Assembly: GCA_015489565.1 (NCBI GenBank)
Contig: WFZM01000032.1
Span: forward strand, 1-7,080
Source: Patescibacteria group bacterium
GTDB taxonomy: Bacteria; Patescibacteriota; Minisyncoccia; Phycocordibacterales; UBA2100
Direction: 5' to 3'
Length of the DNA stretch: 7,080 nt
Shown here: positions 5,668 through 7,080 of the stretch, in pieces
Numbering within the stretch: position 1 is the first letter of the stretch
Layout: every line of letters begins with the position of its first letter
Made by a program: the position numbers and the translations under genes
Notes under the pieces: generated by a model
Told to the model about the DNA's origin: nothing
What the model saw: the letters and a program-made list of their open reading frames with translations, nothing else
The model's database searches: none

Positions 5668-6120
5668 ATGAAGAAAGATTTAAAAGAGTCGAAGCTTTGG
5701 TATATATCAGCTACACATTATCTAACAAGCGGTTTTGTAGTTCCTCTTATTTTATCGGTACTTAGCGTCTTCCTGCTTAAAAGTTTTCTTGGTAACAGCT
5801 ACCAAATTTGGCAATTTCTTATAACACTAATTGTATCATTCTTCTCTATATATTTGGGAGTTATGTACTCAGCCTCTTACCTTAAAAAAACATATAAAAT
5901 AAAAAATGCAAAAAAAATAATTAAATATTCCAGTGTTTATTTTATTTTCTTTAGCTCTTTGCTGTTTCTGCTTGATAGTGGATCTTCCATAGTAAACACG
6001 TACAAAGAAAAGGGGTTTGCTACCGCCTTTTGGTTTATATTTTTCCCGTTTGTATATCTTCTGATTGCCTTTTTAATTTTTTATTTAACAAGTAAAAAAT
6101 ACATTAAAAATAACACATAA
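5668..6120 (+). CDS. Four-TM membrane protein, function unknown
   Basis: 150 residues that I do not recognise. Four hydrophobic stretches lie at about 22-41, 47-69, 86-104 and 118-141. A basic N-terminus (MKKDLKESK), a basic segment between TM2 and TM3 (KKTYKIKNAKKIIK) and a Lys-rich C-terminus suggest both ends face the cytoplasm. The sequence is AT-rich with long A and T runs, more so than the Clp gene. It is the first gene after a strong leaderless promoter and is followed after six bases by the pilin gene, so the two are probably co-transcribed. A role as membrane partner of the pilin is possible but rests only on this arrangement. Confidence 0.8.
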   Translation: MKKDLKESKLWYISATHYLTSGFVVPLILSVLSVFLLKSFLGNSYQIWQFLITLIVSFFSIYLGVMYSASYLKKTYKIKNAKKIIKYSSVYFIFFSSLLFLLDSGSSIVNTYKEKGFATAFWFIFFPFVYLLIAFLIFYLTSKKYIKNNT

Positions 6121-6126
6121 AAAAAT

Positions 6127-6546
6127 ATGAAAGGGAGATTGATTTTAATAAATATTTTTATTTTTGTCTTTTTCTTTATAGGCTTTGCTCATGCCGGGGG
6201 ATCACTTTTCCCGGAAAAGTTAGTACCGTGTGATGGTCCAGACTGCAACCTGGGAAAACTGGCCGAAGGAGCGGGTAACTTACTCAAGTTTCTCATTGGG
6301 ATAACAGTTGTGGGTTCGGTGCTGGTATTTGCCTGGGCAGGCTTTAAATATATGTCCAATTTGGGAGATGCAGCTAAAGTCAAGCAAGCGCATGGTATTT
6401 TCAAAAATGTTGCCATCGGCTTGGTTGTGGTGCTCTCTGCTTGGCTTATAGTAAGCACGCTTTTAAAGTTACTTACGGGAAGCAACCTTAACGAAAGACA
6501 GAGAAATTTTATAAACCTGGAACAGGATATTAGTGACATTGTTTAG
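6127..6546 (+). CDS. VirB2/TrbC-like type IV secretion pilin family protein
   Basis: 139 residues. A cleavable signal peptide (about 1-23, ending AHA before GG) is followed by a short extracytoplasmic stretch with the cysteine pair C35 and C40 in PCDGPDC. TM1 is about 52-77. A polar loop (SNLGDAAKVKQAHGIFKN) leads to TM2, about 94-117 (AIGLVVVLSAWLIVSTLL), and a polar tail. Small size, signal peptide, two helices and the GDxxKVKxA loop followed by a G-rich helix fit the T4SS-pilin family common in Patescibacteria. Such proteins are thought to form surface fibres or DNA-uptake/secretion channels. No other T4SS genes are visible here, so the assembly machinery must be elsewhere or absent. ATG follows the upstream stop by six bases with no Shine-Dalgarno, so coupled re-initiation is likely. 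Confidence 0.82.
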   Translation: MKGRLILINIFIFVFFFIGFAHAGGSLFPEKLVPCDGPDCNLGKLAEGAGNLLKFLIGITVVGSVLVFAWAGFKYMSNLGDAAKVKQAHGIFKNVAIGLVVVLSAWLIVSTLLKLLTGSNLNERQRNFINLEQDISDIV

Positions 6547-6550
6547 AGAT

Positions 6551-6579
6551 TTGACTATTTGATCAAAATTGTGTATATT
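6551..6579 (+). promoter_or_regulatory. Promoter of rpmG-rpmE (leaderless)
   Basis: TTGACT (6551-6556), a 17-base spacer, then TATATT (6574-6579) preceded by GTG. The rpmG ATG at 6588 lies eight bases after the -10, leaving no leader. The promoter sits in the 41-base gap after the pilin gene. Confidence 0.7.
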
Positions 6580-6587
6580 ATTGCACT

Positions 6588-6749
6588 ATGTCACAAGTAA
6601 GATTGGTTAAATTGGCGTGTGCAGATTGTAAACGCATAAATTATTGGACAGAACGCCGTAAAAAAGGTGATCAAATTAAAAAGCTTGAACTTAAAAAGTT
6701 CTGCAAGCACTGTCGCGCGCATACAATGCACAAGGAAGTTAAAAAATAA
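6588..6749 (+). CDS. rpmG: 50S ribosomal protein bL33
   Basis: 53 residues beginning MSQVRLVKLACADC, a small basic protein of the large subunit near the E site. It has the zinc-ribbon form: C11-x-x-C14 (CADC) and C39-x-x-C42 (CKHC), separated by a basic stretch with LELKKFC, typical of bL33, and ending HTMHKEVKK. Its length matches the family (about 49-56). The start is fixed by the promoter, since the ATG is eight bases downstream of the -10. It is followed after nine bases by rpmE, with which it forms an operon. All four cysteines are present, so it should bind zinc. Confidence 0.95.
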   Translation: MSQVRLVKLACADCKRINYWTERRKKGDQIKKLELKKFCKHCRAHTMHKEVKK

Positions 6750-6758
6750 TAGTAGTTT

Positions 6759-7034
6759 ATGAAAAAGAATACACACCCAGACAATTACAGAGAAGTTATT
6801 TTTGTGGATAACGCAAGTGGTGAGCGCTTCTTACTTTGGTCTACCATAGAGACGGATCAAACAGACAAGTGGGAGGACGGTAAAGAGTATCCGATGGTCC
6901 ACGTAGAAATATCTAGCGCATCTCATCCATTCTACACCGGAGTAAAGACAACTATAGACACAGCGGGACGTGTAGAGAAGTTTAAGGCTCGCATGGAGGC
7001 TGCACAAAAAGCAAAGAAGGGTAAAAAATCTTAG
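6759..7034 (+). CDS. rpmE: 50S ribosomal protein bL31, type B (zinc-free)
   Basis: 91 residues, a large-subunit protein that bridges to the small-subunit head. Family features seen: N-terminal [30 protein letters not shown] (41-53), SHPFYTG (55-61) and [12 protein letters not shown] (67-78). There is no cysteine at all, so it is the C-minus type B form that does not bind zinc, although the bL33 next to it keeps its zinc cysteines. The C-terminus is Lys/Ala-rich (about 76-91). Second gene of the rpmG operon, nine bases after its stop and without a Shine-Dalgarno. It is followed by a strong hairpin terminator. Confidence 0.95.
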   Translation: MKKNTHPDNYREVIFVDNASGERFLLWSTIETDQTDKWEDGKEYPMVHVEISSASHPFYTGVKTTIDTAGRVEKFKARMEAAQKAKKGKKS

Positions 7035-7043
7035 TTCCAAGTA

Positions 7044-7080
7044 ATACTGCGCGCGCCTCCGGCGCGCGCAGTATATTTAT
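7044..7080 (+). terminator. Terminator of the rpmG-rpmE operon
   Basis: ATACTGCGCGCGCC (7044-7057) and GGCGCGCGCAGTAT (7061-7074) form a perfect 14-bp stem around TCC. The tail visible in the window is ATTTAT, a short U tract for such a strong stem. The window ends here. Confidence 0.75.

Overview
This window looks like part of a Candidate Phyla Radiation (Patescibacteria, Parcubacteria-like) chromosome. That is an inference from gene content and signals. There is a short signal-peptide/two-TM pilin of the CPR-typical T4SS-pilin type, small compact genes, and an absence of recognisable Shine-Dalgarno sequences. Several genes have a -35/extended -10 promoter placed so that transcription should begin at or within a few bases of the ATG (leaderless mRNAs).

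Layout. (1) Bases 19-1201: a P-loop NTPase (NadR/TTD14-like, AAA_28 type) fused to a C-terminal CYTH/triphosphate-tunnel domain. The Walker A motif lies upstream of the first in-frame ATG and is joined to its natural start only if one A is removed near 47-50, so the gene carries an apparent single-base frameshift. (2) 1249-2205: a membrane-anchored HtrA/trypsin-like protein in which all three catalytic positions appear lost (a pseudoprotease). (3) 2323-4998: a large Clp/Hsp100 disaggregase with a ClpB-type long middle domain but a ClpC/ClpA-type loop (YGF) in the second ATPase domain. It is preceded by a good promoter whose -35 lies inside an inverted repeat with CIRCE-like geometry. (4) 4999-5667: about 670 bases without a protein gene, holding a tRNA-Tyr(GUA) gene on the minus strand with its own promoter and terminator. 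Next to it is a dense cluster of hairpins and three copies of the tRNA-Tyr 3' end. (5) 5668-6546: a leaderless two-gene unit, an unknown four-TM protein followed by the VirB2/TrbC-like pilin. (6) 6588-7034: a leaderless rpmG-rpmE (bL33-bL31) operon, ending in a very strong GC hairpin at the window edge.

The proteins fall into proteostasis (pseudoprotease, Clp), translation (tRNA-Tyr, bL33, bL31) and cell surface (pilin, membrane protein). The most unusual part is 5044-5490. There a module made of a conserved 29-base leader, a hairpin and the tRNA-Tyr 3' end occurs twice, 371-377 bases apart, and a third tRNA-end copy with an encoded CCA lies between them. Inverted-repeat and long-hairpin DNA fills the interval. 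It looks like the footprint of a small non-autonomous element, or of repeated recombination, at a tRNA gene.
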